Notes under the pieces: model-generated
The model's database searches: none
Told to the model about the DNA's origin: nothing
The model's input: the letters and a program-made list of their open reading frames with translations, nothing else
Program-made: the position numbers and the translations under genes
In this document: piece by piece, positions 17,780-26,299 of the stretch
How positions within the stretch are numbered: position 1 is the first letter of the stretch
Layout of the letters: each line of letters begins with the position of its first letter
NCBI GenBank assembly: GCA_902761635.1
Contig: CACWLG010000003.1
Coordinates: 1 to 64,000 of the forward strand
DNA length: 64,000 nt
Direction: 5' to 3'
Source of the DNA: Oscillospiraceae bacterium
GTDB lineage: Bacteria; Bacillota; Clostridia; Oscillospirales; Oscillospiraceae

Positions 17780-18564
17780 TGGAAAACCCCAATTTTTATC
17801 TGGAGGGCATTGTCCACGACAAGGACGAGATGCAGGATTTTGAGGGCCCGCTGAGCCTGATCCTGCAGCTGCTCTCAAAAAACAAGATCGAAATCCGCGA
17901 TATCAGCATTTCAGATATTCTGGATCAGTATCTCGCCTGGCTGGACGCGGCCCAGAGCATGGACCTTGAGATCGCAAGCGAGTTTGTCCAGATGGCAGCG
18001 CAGCTTTTGTACATCAAAACACGCACGCTGCTTGCCGCCGACGAGGAGGAGGTCTCCGAGCTGGAGCTGCTGATGAGTTCGCTGGAACAGCTCAAGGCGC
18101 GGGATGTATTCACCTCCATCCAGCAGATCATTCCCAATCTGAAGAAAGCATCGGAGCAGGGCCTTCTGTATTACGCCAAGCCCCCGGAGCCGCTGCCGAA
18201 GATCGGGAAGGAATATGAATATCATCACGAGCCTGTGGACCTGCTCAAGGCCATGTACCGGGTCTATACAAGGGGCGGCAAAACGACGCCCCCGGACATG
18301 AGCGCCAAGGTACCGAGAAGGATCGTCTACAGCGTGCGGGATAAAAGCCTGCAGATTCTCAACCGCCTGCGCCGGGGCGACGTCAGCCTGGGTACGCTTT
18401 ATCGGGAATGCAGCTCACGTTCGGAGATCGTGGCGACCTTCGTATCCGTATTGGAGCTGTGCAGCATCGGCAGCGTTCGTATTGAGCGGGAGGAAGACGG
18501 CTATTCTCTCAGCTTTGTCGGCGGAAATGTGGACGAAATTATGGAAAAGATCGTGGAATCATGA
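17776..18564 (+). CDS. scpA: Segregation and condensation protein A
   Basis: Kleisin subunit that bridges the SMC heads in bacterial condensin and helps chromosome segregation. The N-terminal DFEGPLSLILQLL is the classic kleisin start. An acidic, Leu-rich middle follows, then a C-terminal winged-helix part (LFRECSS-like SLGTLYRECSSRSEIVATFVSVLEL). 262 residues. It overlaps the M50 gene and scpB by ATGA, so all three are translated together; smc itself is not in the window. Confidence 0.95.
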   Translation: MMENPNFYLEGIVHDKDEMQDFEGPLSLILQLLSKNKIEIRDISISDILDQYLAWLDAAQSMDLEIASEFVQMAAQLLYIKTRTLLAADEEEVSELELLMSSLEQLKARDVFTSIQQIIPNLKKASEQGLLYYAKPPEPLPKIGKEYEYHHEPVDLLKAMYRVYTRGGKTTPPDMSAKVPRRIVYSVRDKSLQILNRLRRGDVSLGTLYRECSSRSEIVATFVSVLELCSIGSVRIEREEDGYSLSFVGGNVDEIMEKIVES

Positions 18565-19172
18565 TGGATACAATTACAGCGGCCGTGGAGGCCGTGCTCT
18601 TTGCTGCGGGGGAGAGTGTCCCCCTTGCCCGTCTCTCTCTGATTTTGGGAGTAGACGAGGAGGAATTATCCCGGACTGTGGATTATCTGCATGAGCTCTA
18701 TGAATCCGAAAAGCGCGGCATGCGGATTCTGCGGCTCGATGATAAGATCCAGATGTGCTCCGCACCGGAGCATGCCGGGGTAATCAGCGCCTGCCTGGAG
18801 CAGCGAAAACCGCCCATGCTCTCCCAGGCTGCACTGGAGACGCTGGCAGTGGTGGCTTATTTTCAGCCTGTGACCCGCGCCTATATCGAACAGGTGCGCG
18901 GTGTGGACAGCACCTACAGCGTCAGCATTCTTTCCGAGCGCGGCCTGATTGAGGAATGCGGCCGGCTCGAAGCGCCCGGGCGACCCGCGGTTTTCCGCAC
19001 AACGGATGTTTTTCTGCGCACTATGGGCATCACCCGCCTGTCAGAGCTTCCGGTCCTGCCGGAGGTGAGCGGAGGCGAGGGACTTGAAAAACTGCAAAGC
19101 GCCATAGACAAACTGACGAAGCCCCAGGAAACGGAACAGAACAGTGCCGGTGAGGATGCCGACACCCCGTGA
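18561..19172 (+). CDS. scpB: Segregation and condensation protein B
   Basis: Second non-SMC condensin subunit, binding ScpA as a dimer. Two winged-helix domains are seen: AAVEAVLFAAGESVPLARL at the start and LETLAVVAYFQPVTRAYIEQVRGVDS with GRLEAPGRPAVFRTT in the second, both family signatures. 203 residues with a loose, acidic C-terminal tail. ATGA overlap with scpA; a TTG-started membrane protein follows after 12 bases. Confidence 0.95.
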   Translation: MMDTITAAVEAVLFAAGESVPLARLSLILGVDEEELSRTVDYLHELYESEKRGMRILRLDDKIQMCSAPEHAGVISACLEQRKPPMLSQAALETLAVVAYFQPVTRAYIEQVRGVDSTYSVSILSERGLIEECGRLEAPGRPAVFRTTDVFLRTMGITRLSELPVLPEVSGGEGLEKLQSAIDKLTKPQETEQNSAGEDADTP

Positions 19173-19184
19173 GGAGGGATAAGC

Positions 19185-20045
19185 TTGATAAAATGGATAG
19201 CGCTTGGCGTCATCGCGGGCCTGGTGCTGCTGTTTATCTTTGCGCCTGTTTTAGCCTGGATCCTTGTGGGGCTTGTCGCACTGCTCGTTGCCTTCGTGCT
19301 CCTTGTGCCCATCGGGGCGGATGTCGGATATATTGACAAGGAATTTCGACTCGCGCTGAGAGTTGACGGATTCGCGTTCCAGCTGCTTCCGAAGAAGCAC
19401 CCGGTTCAGGAAAAGCCGAAGGAAGAGCCGAAGCCCAAAGAAGAAAAGAAAGAGCCAAAACCGAAGGAAGAGAAGAAGCCGAAGAAAACGCTCAACTTTA
19501 CAAAAGAGGAGATCCTTGAAATTATCAAGAAGGCTTTCAAAGGCCTCAGAAAATTCGGCAAGCTCACCGTCCGTAAGTTTATGCTGCACTATACGGCAGC
19601 GGGGGTCGATCCCTATTACACCGCGAAAACCTTCAGCTATGTAAACGGCGGACTCAGCGCGCTGGCGCCGATCTGTGCCAGAACCTTCCGCTGCGGCGAT
19701 GTGGATGTCTGGACAGATATTGATTTCACTGCCAATTGGATGACGGTTGAGACTGAGCTCAGCATCACCCTGCGCCTGATTCAGGTCGTGCGCGCAGCGA
19801 TCGCGGCCGGTATCGGCGTACTGAGCGTTCTGCTCAAACGCAAGAAGAGACTCAAGAAAGAGGAAGAGCTTGCGAAAAAGAACGGAAGCCCGGCTTGTGA
19901 AAAAGAGGAACCCGGTACGGAGAAATCCGAACCAGAGGAAGCCGGGGCAGAAATACCCGAGACAAGCGCGCAGCAAGCGTCCGATGATCAAGTAAACAAT
20001 CAGCCTGAGGAAAGGAATGACGATAATGGAGACAACAATGGATAA
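19185..20045 (+). CDS. ytfI: DUF2953 membrane protein (YtfI-like)
   Basis: A 286-residue protein with a double hydrophobic N-terminus (IALGVIAGLVLLFIFAPVLAWILVGLVALL split over residues 4-45). A strongly basic-acidic repeat of KPKEE/PKPKEEKK units occupies about residues 70-103. The DUF2953 domain follows, and the tail is highly acidic and polar. In Bacillus the homologue ytfI precedes ytfJ and both belong to sporulation, so a forespore or germination role is inferred. The start is a TTG at 19185 with GGAGGG seven bases upstream. It overlaps ytfJ by 29 bases. Confidence 0.75.
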   Translation: MIKWIALGVIAGLVLLFIFAPVLAWILVGLVALLVAFVLLVPIGADVGYIDKEFRLALRVDGFAFQLLPKKHPVQEKPKEEPKPKEEKKEPKPKEEKKPKKTLNFTKEEILEIIKKAFKGLRKFGKLTVRKFMLHYTAAGVDPYYTAKTFSYVNGGLSALAPICARTFRCGDVDVWTDIDFTANWMTVETELSITLRLIQVVRAAIAAGIGVLSVLLKRKKRLKKEEELAKKNGSPACEKEEPGTEKSEPEEAGAEIPETSAQQASDDQVNNQPEERNDDNGDNNG

Positions 20046-20421
20046 GAATCCGATCGGCGAACTGATGCAGAACACAATGGAGAATGTAAAGAACATTCTC
20101 AAAGTTGACACGGTTGTGGGCGATCCTATCTATACGCCGGACGGGATTACCCTGGTCCCCATTTCCAGGATCAGCGTCGGCTTTGGCGGCGGCGGTGTCG
20201 AATTCAATAGCAAGAAAGAGGGAGAACGGCGCCCGTATGGCGGCGGCAATGCCACCGGTGTCAAGATTGATCCGATCGGCTTCCTGATTATTAAGGACGG
20301 CTGCGTGCGCATGGTCAATGTCAACCCGCCTGCCAACAATACCGTTGACCGTGTAATTGACCTGGTCCCTCAGGTGCTGGACCGGGTAGAGGCCTTTATC
20401 GACAATCAGAAGGATAAATAA
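20017..20421 (+). CDS. ytfJ: GerW-family sporulation protein YtfJ
   Basis: A 134-residue soluble protein of the YtfJ/GerW family, which is needed for normal germination in Bacillus and is made in the forespore there. The signature is clear: GDPIYTPDGITLVPISRISVGFG split around residues 36-58, then a Gly-rich segment and PIGFLIIKDG. The ATG at 20017 has GAGG six bases upstream; later in-frame ATGs at 20026 and 20038 are possible. A strong hairpin begins 18 bases after its stop. Confidence 0.9.
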   Translation: MTIMETTMDKNPIGELMQNTMENVKNILKVDTVVGDPIYTPDGITLVPISRISVGFGGGGVEFNSKKEGERRPYGGGNATGVKIDPIGFLIIKDGCVRMVNVNPPANNTVDRVIDLVPQVLDRVEAFIDNQKDK

Positions 20422-20438
20422 TCAGAGCCGGAAAGGAC

Positions 20439-20484
20439 AATAATAAGCACTGCCCAGATTGTATGCAGGGTGGTGCTTATTATT
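20439..20484 (+). promoter_or_regulatory. Strong hairpin covering the dacF start codon
   Basis: Arms 20439-20455 and 20468-20484 pair over 17 positions (two G-T wobbles) around a 12-base loop. The 3' arm contains the likely GTG start of dacF, and a GGAAAGGA purine stretch lies just before the 5' arm. No T-run follows. It could act as a terminator for ytfJ or hold back dacF translation. Confidence 0.6.
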
Positions 20485-21534
20485 CGGTCTGTCTTTCTTA
20501 CGCTGCTTTTGACTCTTCTGCTGCTTACGCAGCCTCTTCTCGCCTGCGCCGAGGAGAAACCCTCCGTTTCGGCGGAAGCCTGTGTTCTCTTGTGCGCGGA
20601 CGGGAGTACACTCTTTGAGAAAAACGCAGATAATCGCTGCCTGATCGCCAGCACGACGAAGCTCATGACAGCACTGGTATGTCTCGAAAACACGGATCCC
20701 GACGAGAAAGTCATCGCGCAGAAAAGACACTGCGAGGTGGAAGGCTCGTCCATGTATCTTCGCGCGGGAGAAGCATACACGGTAAGGGAGCTGCTGTTGG
20801 GGCTTCTTCTCGCCTCCGGAAACGACGCGGCGCTTGCTTTGGCAGAGTATACGGCCGGAAGCGAGCAGGCATTTGTCGAACTTATGAATCAGAAGGCCTT
20901 GGCGCTGGGGCTCACGGGCACCCATTTTGAAAACCCGCACGGCCTGGATGCAAAGGCGCACTATTCGAGCGCGCGCGATATGGCGAAGCTTATGCTGTGC
21001 TGCTTGGAGAACCCGGCCTTCTGCGAGCTGACGGCGACGAAAGCCGCCGAGGTAAAGGGAATGACCCTCCTCAACCACAACAGGCTTCTGAACTGCTGCC
21101 CCGGCTGTATTGGCGGAAAAACCGGATATACCAATGCCGCGGGGCGCTGTCTGGTTTCCGCCTGCGAACGGGGCGGTCTGCTGCTTGTCTGCGTGACGCT
21201 GTCCGATCCGGATGACTGGGACGATCATATACGCCTCTATGACTGGGCATATGCGCATTATGCCCTTCACGACCTGTGTGAAGAGCTGATGTTTGATGTT
21301 CTTGTCATCTCCGGCAGCAGGGAAGCCGTACACGCAGTACCGCCGCCCGAAACCCGTGTGATTTTGCCGCGGGACGGGAGTGTTGAGTATCGTGTGGAGC
21401 TTCCGCAATTTGTGTTTGCGCCGGTAAAAGCCGGAGACAGAGCCGGCCTGCTCACCCTCCTTCGAGGCGGAAAAGAGCTGTGTTCGATCCCGCTTCTCTA
21501 TTCGGAGAGCGCAGTACCGGCTGAACGATATTGA
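20470..21534 (+). CDS. dacF: D-alanyl-D-alanine carboxypeptidase (DacF-like, S11)
   Basis: Low-molecular-weight penicillin-binding protein that trims the terminal D-Ala of peptidoglycan stem peptides outside the membrane. There is a signal peptide (SVFLTLLLTLLLLTQPLLACA, cut near residue 27), then the catalytic SxxK in ASTTKLM, the SGN box in LASGNDAAL, and the KTG box in GGKTGYT. 354 residues. The start is GTG at 20470 or 20473, inside a hairpin and without a normally spaced ribosome site. Neighbours ytfJ and scpAB suggest the sporulation DacF/DacB type, which shapes cortex cross-linking, but the sequence alone does not separate it from a vegetative enzyme. Confidence 0.9.
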   Translation: MVLIIRSVFLTLLLTLLLLTQPLLACAEEKPSVSAEACVLLCADGSTLFEKNADNRCLIASTTKLMTALVCLENTDPDEKVIAQKRHCEVEGSSMYLRAGEAYTVRELLLGLLLASGNDAALALAEYTAGSEQAFVELMNQKALALGLTGTHFENPHGLDAKAHYSSARDMAKLMLCCLENPAFCELTATKAAEVKGMTLLNHNRLLNCCPGCIGGKTGYTNAAGRCLVSACERGGLLLVCVTLSDPDDWDDHIRLYDWAYAHYALHDLCEELMFDVLVISGSREAVHAVPPPETRVILPRDGSVEYRVELPQFVFAPVKAGDRAGLLTLLRGGKELCSIPLLYSESAVPAERY

Positions 21535-21562
21535 AACATTCTTGATCCGAGGTTCCAATGAT

Positions 21563-22282
21563 ATGACTGAGAGACTTCAGAAACTGATATCCGCCGCCGG
21601 CCTCATGTCGAGAAGGGCGGCAGAGGAGGCCATTTCCGCCGGCCGTGTGTGTGTGAACGGACAGCGTGCAGCCCTTGGCGAAAAGGCTGATCCGGAGACA
21701 GACCTTATCACGGTGGACGGCAGAGAGCTGCCAAGAGATACGACAAAACTCTACCTCATGCTGAACAAGCCCCGGGGCTATGTCACGACCCTAAGCGATG
21801 AAAAGGGACGTAAAAATGTGACGGAGCTGATGGGAGAGCTTGGCAGCCGCGTTTATCCGGTCGGGAGGCTGGATATGTACTCCGAGGGGCTGCTGCTTAT
21901 GACGAACGATGGGGATTTTGCCAACCGCGTCATGCACCCCTCCCATGAGGTGAGCAAGGTCTATCGTACCTGGGTTACCGGGGAGAATATCGAGAAGGCC
22001 GCACATATGCTCCGACGGCCGATGGAGATTGACGGCTGTACTGTCCATGCCCTGGGCGTTGATATTGTGCAGTGCTTTCCCGGCGGGGCGTTGCTGTCGA
22101 TCACCATCCGGGAAGGACGAAACCGACAGATCCGGAAAATGTGCGAAAAGGCAGGGCTGAAAGTGACAAGGCTTCAGCGGGTCGCGGAGGGCGATGTGGA
22201 GCTGGGCAGCCTGAAGAGCGGATGCTTTCGACATTTAACGAAAAACGAGATCAAAAGTCTTCTCGCTGAAGGAGAGAAGTGA
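21563..22282 (+). CDS. rluB: Pseudouridine synthase RluB family
   Basis: Converts a uridine of 23S rRNA (helix 89 in known RluB) to pseudouridine. An N-terminal S4 RNA-binding domain (RLQKLISAAGLMSRRAAEEAI) precedes the catalytic domain with the key Asp in PVGRLDMYSEGLLL and the conserved REGRNRQIRKM. 239 residues. The ATG at 21563 has GAGG upstream; a TTG at 21542 is less likely. The end overlaps the purine site of the next gene. Confidence 0.9.
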   Translation: MTERLQKLISAAGLMSRRAAEEAISAGRVCVNGQRAALGEKADPETDLITVDGRELPRDTTKLYLMLNKPRGYVTTLSDEKGRKNVTELMGELGSRVYPVGRLDMYSEGLLLMTNDGDFANRVMHPSHEVSKVYRTWVTGENIEKAAHMLRRPMEIDGCTVHALGVDIVQCFPGGALLSITIREGRNRQIRKMCEKAGLKVTRLQRVAEGDVELGSLKSGCFRHLTKNEIKSLLAEGEK

Positions 22283-22287
22283 TACAT

Positions 22288-23526
22288 ATGGAGTTTGAAG
22301 CCACAGATCTTGTGGTGATCGGCGGCGGACCCGCCGGGATGATGTGCGCCTGTCAGGCTGCAAAGCGGGGAATCAGGGTCATACTGCTGGAGCCGAACGA
22401 GAAGCCGGGAAGAAAGCTGCGCATCACGGGCAAGGGCCGGTGCAATCTGACCAACAATTGCGATATTAAAACGGTCATGGCGAATATCCCCGGAGACGGG
22501 CGTTTCCTCTACAGTGCCCTCAACCGTTTTTCGCCCGCCGATGTCATGGCTTTTTTTCAGGAAAACGGCCTTCCGCTAAAAACCGAGCGGGGAAACCGGG
22601 TTTTCCCACAGTCTGACAATGCAAACGATGTCGCAGACTGCATGGCCTCTCTCTGCCGAAAAGCAGGAGTCAGGTTCATAAAGAGCGCCGCAAAGCAGAT
22701 CATTGCTGAAAACGGGACAGTTGCCGGGGTCATGACAGGGGAGGGCTATATCCCGTGCCGTACTGCCGCGGTCTGTACAGGCGGCATGTCCTATCCGCTC
22801 ACCGGTTCTACCGGCGCAGGCTACCGTTTTGCCGAACAGTTGGGGCACAGCGTTACGCCGCCGCGCCCGTCACTTGTACCGCTGGAGAGCGGGGATGCAT
22901 ATTGCGCGGAGATGCAGGGCTTCAGCCTGAAAAACGTAACGCTGTCGCTGTTTGAAAACGATAAACGGATTTACCGGGAATTGGGCGAGATGCTGTTTAC
23001 CCATTTCGGCGTTTCCGGACCGCTGGTGCTCACTGCCAGTGCGCATATGCGAAATGTCGGCAGCGCGTCGTATCGCCTTGAAATTGACCTCAAGCCCGGA
23101 CTGGACGAGAAAAAACTGGACGCGCGTCTGCTCCGGGATTTTGAAAAGTATGCCAATAAAGAATTTAAAAATGCGCTGGGAGATTTGCTGGGTCACGCGA
23201 TGATCCCCGTAGTGATCCGGCTGTCGGGTATTCCGGAGGATGCCCGCGTCAACAGCATTACCAGAGAACAGCGGCTGCGGCTTCTGCATTTACTGAAAGC
23301 TTTTCCTGTGGGGATCACCGGCACACGTCCCATTGACGAAGCCATTGTCACGGCAGGCGGGGTGAATACAAAGGAGATCAATCCACGCAGTATGCAGTCC
23401 AAGCTCATTTGCGGTCTGTATTTTGCCGGGGAGATCCTGGATCTGGATGCCTACACAGGCGGTTTTAATCTGCAAATCGCCTGGTCAACCGGCTATGTTG
23501 CCGGAAATTCAATAGGAGAGGAATAA
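22288..23526 (+). CDS. BaiN/HI0933-family flavoprotein
   Basis: A FAD-dependent protein of about 412 residues in the HI0933/BaiN (YhiN, YtfP) family. The dinucleotide fold is at the start (DLVVIGGGPAGMMCACQAA), followed by the family box GRKLRITGKGRCNLTNN and, near the end, GLYFAGEILDLDAYTGGFNLQ. One clostridial member reduces bile-acid intermediates, but most are uncharacterised, so the name is a family label only. The ATG at 22288 has GAAGGAGAG upstream. It precedes cmk by four bases, a recurring clostridial order. Confidence 0.85.
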   Translation: MEFEATDLVVIGGGPAGMMCACQAAKRGIRVILLEPNEKPGRKLRITGKGRCNLTNNCDIKTVMANIPGDGRFLYSALNRFSPADVMAFFQENGLPLKTERGNRVFPQSDNANDVADCMASLCRKAGVRFIKSAAKQIIAENGTVAGVMTGEGYIPCRTAAVCTGGMSYPLTGSTGAGYRFAEQLGHSVTPPRPSLVPLESGDAYCAEMQGFSLKNVTLSLFENDKRIYRELGEMLFTHFGVSGPLVLTASAHMRNVGSASYRLEIDLKPGLDEKKLDARLLRDFEKYANKEFKNALGDLLGHAMIPVVIRLSGIPEDARVNSITREQRLRLLHLLKAFPVGITGTRPIDEAIVTAGGVNTKEINPRSMQSKLICGLYFAGEILDLDAYTGGFNLQIAWSTGYVAGNSIGEE

Positions 23527-23530
23527 GTGT

Positions 23531-24229
23531 ATGAACGGATACTATGCTGTCGCCGTCGACGGACCGAGCGGTTCCGGCAAGAGCACCATGGCCAGAAAGC
23601 TTGCCAAGGCATTTGGATTCCTGTATGTGGATACCGGTGCGATCTATCGCACGCTGGGCCTTGCCTGCAGGCGCGCCGGGATCGACCGGCGGGATGTGAA
23701 GGCAATAATGGAGATCCTCTCGGATCTGGATATTCAGATCCGTTATAATGAGGCGGGGGAGCAGTGCATGCTGCTCAACGGTGAGGACGTTTCCCGCGAA
23801 ATCCGTCTGCCGGAGATCTCCCTGTGCGCCTCCGACGTCTCTTCCCACCAGGAGGTCAGGAGCTTCCTGCTGGAGATGCAGCGGAAATTTGCCCGGGAAA
23901 ACAATGTCATCATGGACGGGCGCGATATCGGCACCGTGGTGCTGCCCGATGCGGAGCTGAAAATATTTCTCACGGCAAGTCCCGAAGCCAGAGCACGCAG
24001 ACGGTTGGCAGAGCTGATGGAAAAGGGTGAAAACGTTCGCTTTGAAGAGGTTTTGCGCGACATCAACATTCGGGATGAACAGGATACCACGCGCGCGGCG
24101 GCGCCCCTTCGCAAAGCCGCGGATGCGGTGGAGGTGGATTCCAGCGAGATGAATGCGGAAGAAACATTCGGGCGTCTGTGTGAGATCATGATCAACAGGT
24201 TTACGCTTGCACCGGAGGAAAAACAGTGA
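23531..24229 (+). CDS. cmk: Cytidylate kinase
   Basis: Phosphorylates CMP and dCMP to the diphosphates. P-loop AVDGPSGSGKSTMA at the start, DTGAIYR substrate motif, MDGRDIGTVVLPDAE, and the LID region with RARRRLAEL and the RDEQDTTRAAAPL segment. 232 residues. It starts four bases after the flavoprotein stop and overlaps the GTG start of ispH. cmk-ispH-rpsA is a conserved clostridial string. Confidence 0.95.
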   Translation: MNGYYAVAVDGPSGSGKSTMARKLAKAFGFLYVDTGAIYRTLGLACRRAGIDRRDVKAIMEILSDLDIQIRYNEAGEQCMLLNGEDVSREIRLPEISLCASDVSSHQEVRSFLLEMQRKFARENNVIMDGRDIGTVVLPDAELKIFLTASPEARARRRLAELMEKGENVRFEEVLRDINIRDEQDTTRAAAPLRKAADAVEVDSSEMNAEETFGRLCEIMINRFTLAPEEKQ

Positions 24230-26232
24230 AAAAGCTGGTCATGGCCAAAACCGCCGGCTTTTGCTTTGGCGTGCGCCGTTCGGTGGAAATGGCGGAAAAG
24301 CTGCTTGAGGAATACGGAAGCTGTGTGAGCCTTGGGGCGCTGATCCATAACGAGGACGTGATCCGTGAGCTGAAAGCCCGTGGGATGCGCGTCGTGGATG
24401 ATCCGGCAGAGCTCTGCCGGGGAGAACATGTTCTTGTTCGCGCGCATGGAGTTCCGCCGCAGATCTACAGACAGCTGGAGGCGGCAGGCTGCGAGATCCA
24501 TGACGCAACCTGTCCCAAGGTGCTGGCTATTCACAAGATTGTAGCGGCGGCAAAGGAAGAAGGGCGTTTCACCATTGTGATCGGGACCCGTTCCCATCCG
24601 GAGGTCGTCGCCATATGCGGCTGGTGCGGCGAACATGAAGTGTTTGAAAATGCCGAAGAATTAGAAAAATGGCTGAAATCGCACCCCTCCTATTGGGAAA
24701 AACCTATAACTGCAGTAGTGCAGACAACGCAGACCAACAGTAATTTTACCGAATGTAGTAATTTAATAAAAAAAATATGTACAAATCCAAAAATATCTGA
24801 TACAATATGTCTTGCTACGTCCACGCGGCAAGAAGAGGCAGCGAGAATTGCTTCGGAGTGTGACGCTATGGTCGTCATCGGCGGAAAGCACAGCGCGAAC
24901 AGTGTCCATCTTGCGGAGATTTGCAGAGAGCACTGCGCCAATGTCCAGTTTATCGAGCGGATCGAGGAACTCGACCTGGACAGGCTTGAGGCCGCAGACA
25001 CAGTGGGCCTCACTGCCGGTGCATCGACCCCTGCGTGGATAATTAAGGAGGTAAGAAACAAAATGAGCGACGAGGAGGAAACTCTAAAAACTATATATAA
25101 TGGAGATAAGGTAACCGGCCTGGTTGTCGCCATCACCGGTACTGAGATCAGCGTTGATCTCGGTACAAAGTACTCGGGCTTTATTCCCACTTCCGAGTTT
25201 ACCGATGATGGTATCAAGGTTGAGGATGCAGTCAAGGTCGGCGACATGATCGAGGCTGTTGTTGTCCGCGTCAACGATGTGGAAGGCACCGCGATGCTTT
25301 CCAAGAAGCGTCTTGATGCTGCCAAGATGTGGACCGATATCGAGGATGCCGTTGAGAGCGGCACTGTGCTGGAAGGCGTTGTCACGGAAGAGAATAAGGG
25401 CGGCGTTGTCGTCAATGTCAAGGGCGTTCGCGTGTTCGTCCCCGCTTCCCAGACCGATCTGCCCCGCGAGGCTGAGCTGAGCCAGCTGCTCAAGAAGCCC
25501 GTCCGCCTCAGAATCACCGAGGTCAACAAGGCCCGCAAGCGTGTGGTCGGCTCTATCCGCCGCGTCAGCCAGGCTGAGCGCCGTGAGCGCATTGAGACCA
25601 TCTGGAACGAGATCGAGGTCGGCAAGAAGTATAAGGGCGTTGTCAAGTCTCTGACCAGCTACGGCGCTTTCGTTGATATCGGCGGTATCGACGGTATGGT
25701 TCATGTCTCCGAACTGAGCTGGGGCCGCATTCATCAGCCCTCTGAGGTCGTCTCTGTCGGTGATGAGATCGAGGTTTACGTCATTTCCTTTGACAAGGAA
25801 AAGCGCAAGATCTCCCTCGGCTATAAAGACCCCGACGGCAACCCCTGGACCCAGTTCACCAGCCGCTATCAGGTCGGCGATGTGGCCTCTGTCAAGATCG
25901 TCAAGCTCATGCCCTTCGGCGCCTTTGCCGAGGTTCTGCCCGGTGTTGACGGCCTGATTCACATCTCCCAGATCGCAAACCGCCGCATCGGCAAGCCTGA
26001 GGACGTGCTCACGGTTGGCGACGTGGTTGACGCGAAGATCACCGCGATCGACGAAGAGAAGCACAAGATCTCCCTCTCCATCCGCGCTCTCTCCGAGCCC
26101 GCGCCTGTCAAGACTGAGGAGACCGAGGAAGAGGCATATGAGCAGGAGCCCGCTGCCGAGGAAGACGCGCTCGTTTACGAGGTGTCTGCTGACGGCGTTG
26201 CAAGCGGCATTGCTCCCGAGACTGAGGAATAA
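24226..26232 (+). CDS. ispH: Bifunctional IspH - ribosomal protein S1 fusion
   Basis: A 668-residue fusion. Residues 1-279 are HMBPP reductase, the last step of the MEP isoprenoid pathway; its Fe-S ligands are Cys in AGFCFGVRR, DATCPKV and TICLATSTRQ. Residues 280-668 hold four S1 RNA-binding domains with an acidic tail, as in ribosomal protein S1. The two parts are in one frame without a stop, a known arrangement in Clostridia. A GTG start overlaps the cmk stop. The S1 half has its own AAGGAGGT and ATG at 25063 and its codon use is more biased, so a free S1 protein is probably also made. An AT-rich stretch (about 24700-24830) with a promoter-like sequence interrupts the ispH part. Confidence 0.94.
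   Translation: MKKLVMAKTAGFCFGVRRSVEMAEKLLEEYGSCVSLGALIHNEDVIRELKARGMRVVDDPAELCRGEHVLVRAHGVPPQIYRQLEAAGCEIHDATCPKVLAIHKIVAAAKEEGRFTIVIGTRSHPEVVAICGWCGEHEVFENAEELEKWLKSHPSYWEKPITAVVQTTQTNSNFTECSNLIKKICTNPKISDTICLATSTRQEEAARIASECDAMVVIGGKHSANSVHLAEICREHCANVQFIERIEELDLDRLEAADTVGLTAGASTPAWIIKEVRNKMSDEEETLKTIYNGDKVTGLVVAITGTEISVDLGTKYSGFIPTSEFTDDGIKVEDAVKVGDMIEAVVVRVNDVEGTAMLSKKRLDAAKMWTDIEDAVESGTVLEGVVTEENKGGVVVNVKGVRVFVPASQTDLPREAELSQLLKKPVRLRITEVNKARKRVVGSIRRVSQAERRERIETIWNEIEVGKKYKGVVKSLTSYGAFVDIGGIDGMVHVSELSWGRIHQPSEVVSVGDEIEVYVISFDKEKRKISLGYKDPDGNPWTQFTSRYQVGDVASVKIVKLMPFGAFAEVLPGVDGLIHISQIANRRIGKPEDVLTVGDVVDAKITAIDEEKHKISLSIRALSEPAPVKTEETEEEAYEQEPAAEEDALVYEVSADGVASGIAPETEE
24778..24806 (+). 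promoter_or_regulatory. Possible internal promoter for the S1 half
   Basis: TGTACA (24778-24783), 17 bases, TACAAT (24801-24806) with an extended TG two bases before. It lies in an AT-rich pocket inside ispH, about 255 bases before the internal S1 start. The same TGATACAAT string occurs at the asp23 promoter. Confidence 0.45.
25045..25065 (+). promoter_or_regulatory. rpsA: Internal ribosome binding site and start for S1
   Basis: AAGGAGGT (25045-25052) and an in-frame ATG at 25063, exactly where the S1 part begins (residue 280, MSDEEETL). The near-perfect Shine-Dalgarno inside a coding frame suggests separate initiation of a 389-residue S1 protein. Confidence 0.7.
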
Positions 26233-26248
26233 TTATTCTCTGATATAT

Positions 26249-26292
26249 GGTCAAAAAAGAAACCCGCCGCACGGCGGGCTTCTTTTTTGACC
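26249..26292. terminator. Bidirectional terminator after ispH-rpsA
   Basis: A near-perfect 20-base inverted repeat with a GC core (ACCCGCCG / CGGCGGGCT), flanked by AAAAAA and TTTTTT. It serves both the fusion gene and the convergent hydrolase. Confidence 0.93.
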
Positions 26293-26299
26293 GGTTTGC

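Noticed and set aside
24700-24830. AT-rich stretch in ispH as a foreign insertion or frameshift
   Set aside because: The frame continues cleanly through it and the third Fe-S Cys region follows in register, so it is part of ispH; its base composition is better explained by a promoter-like function.
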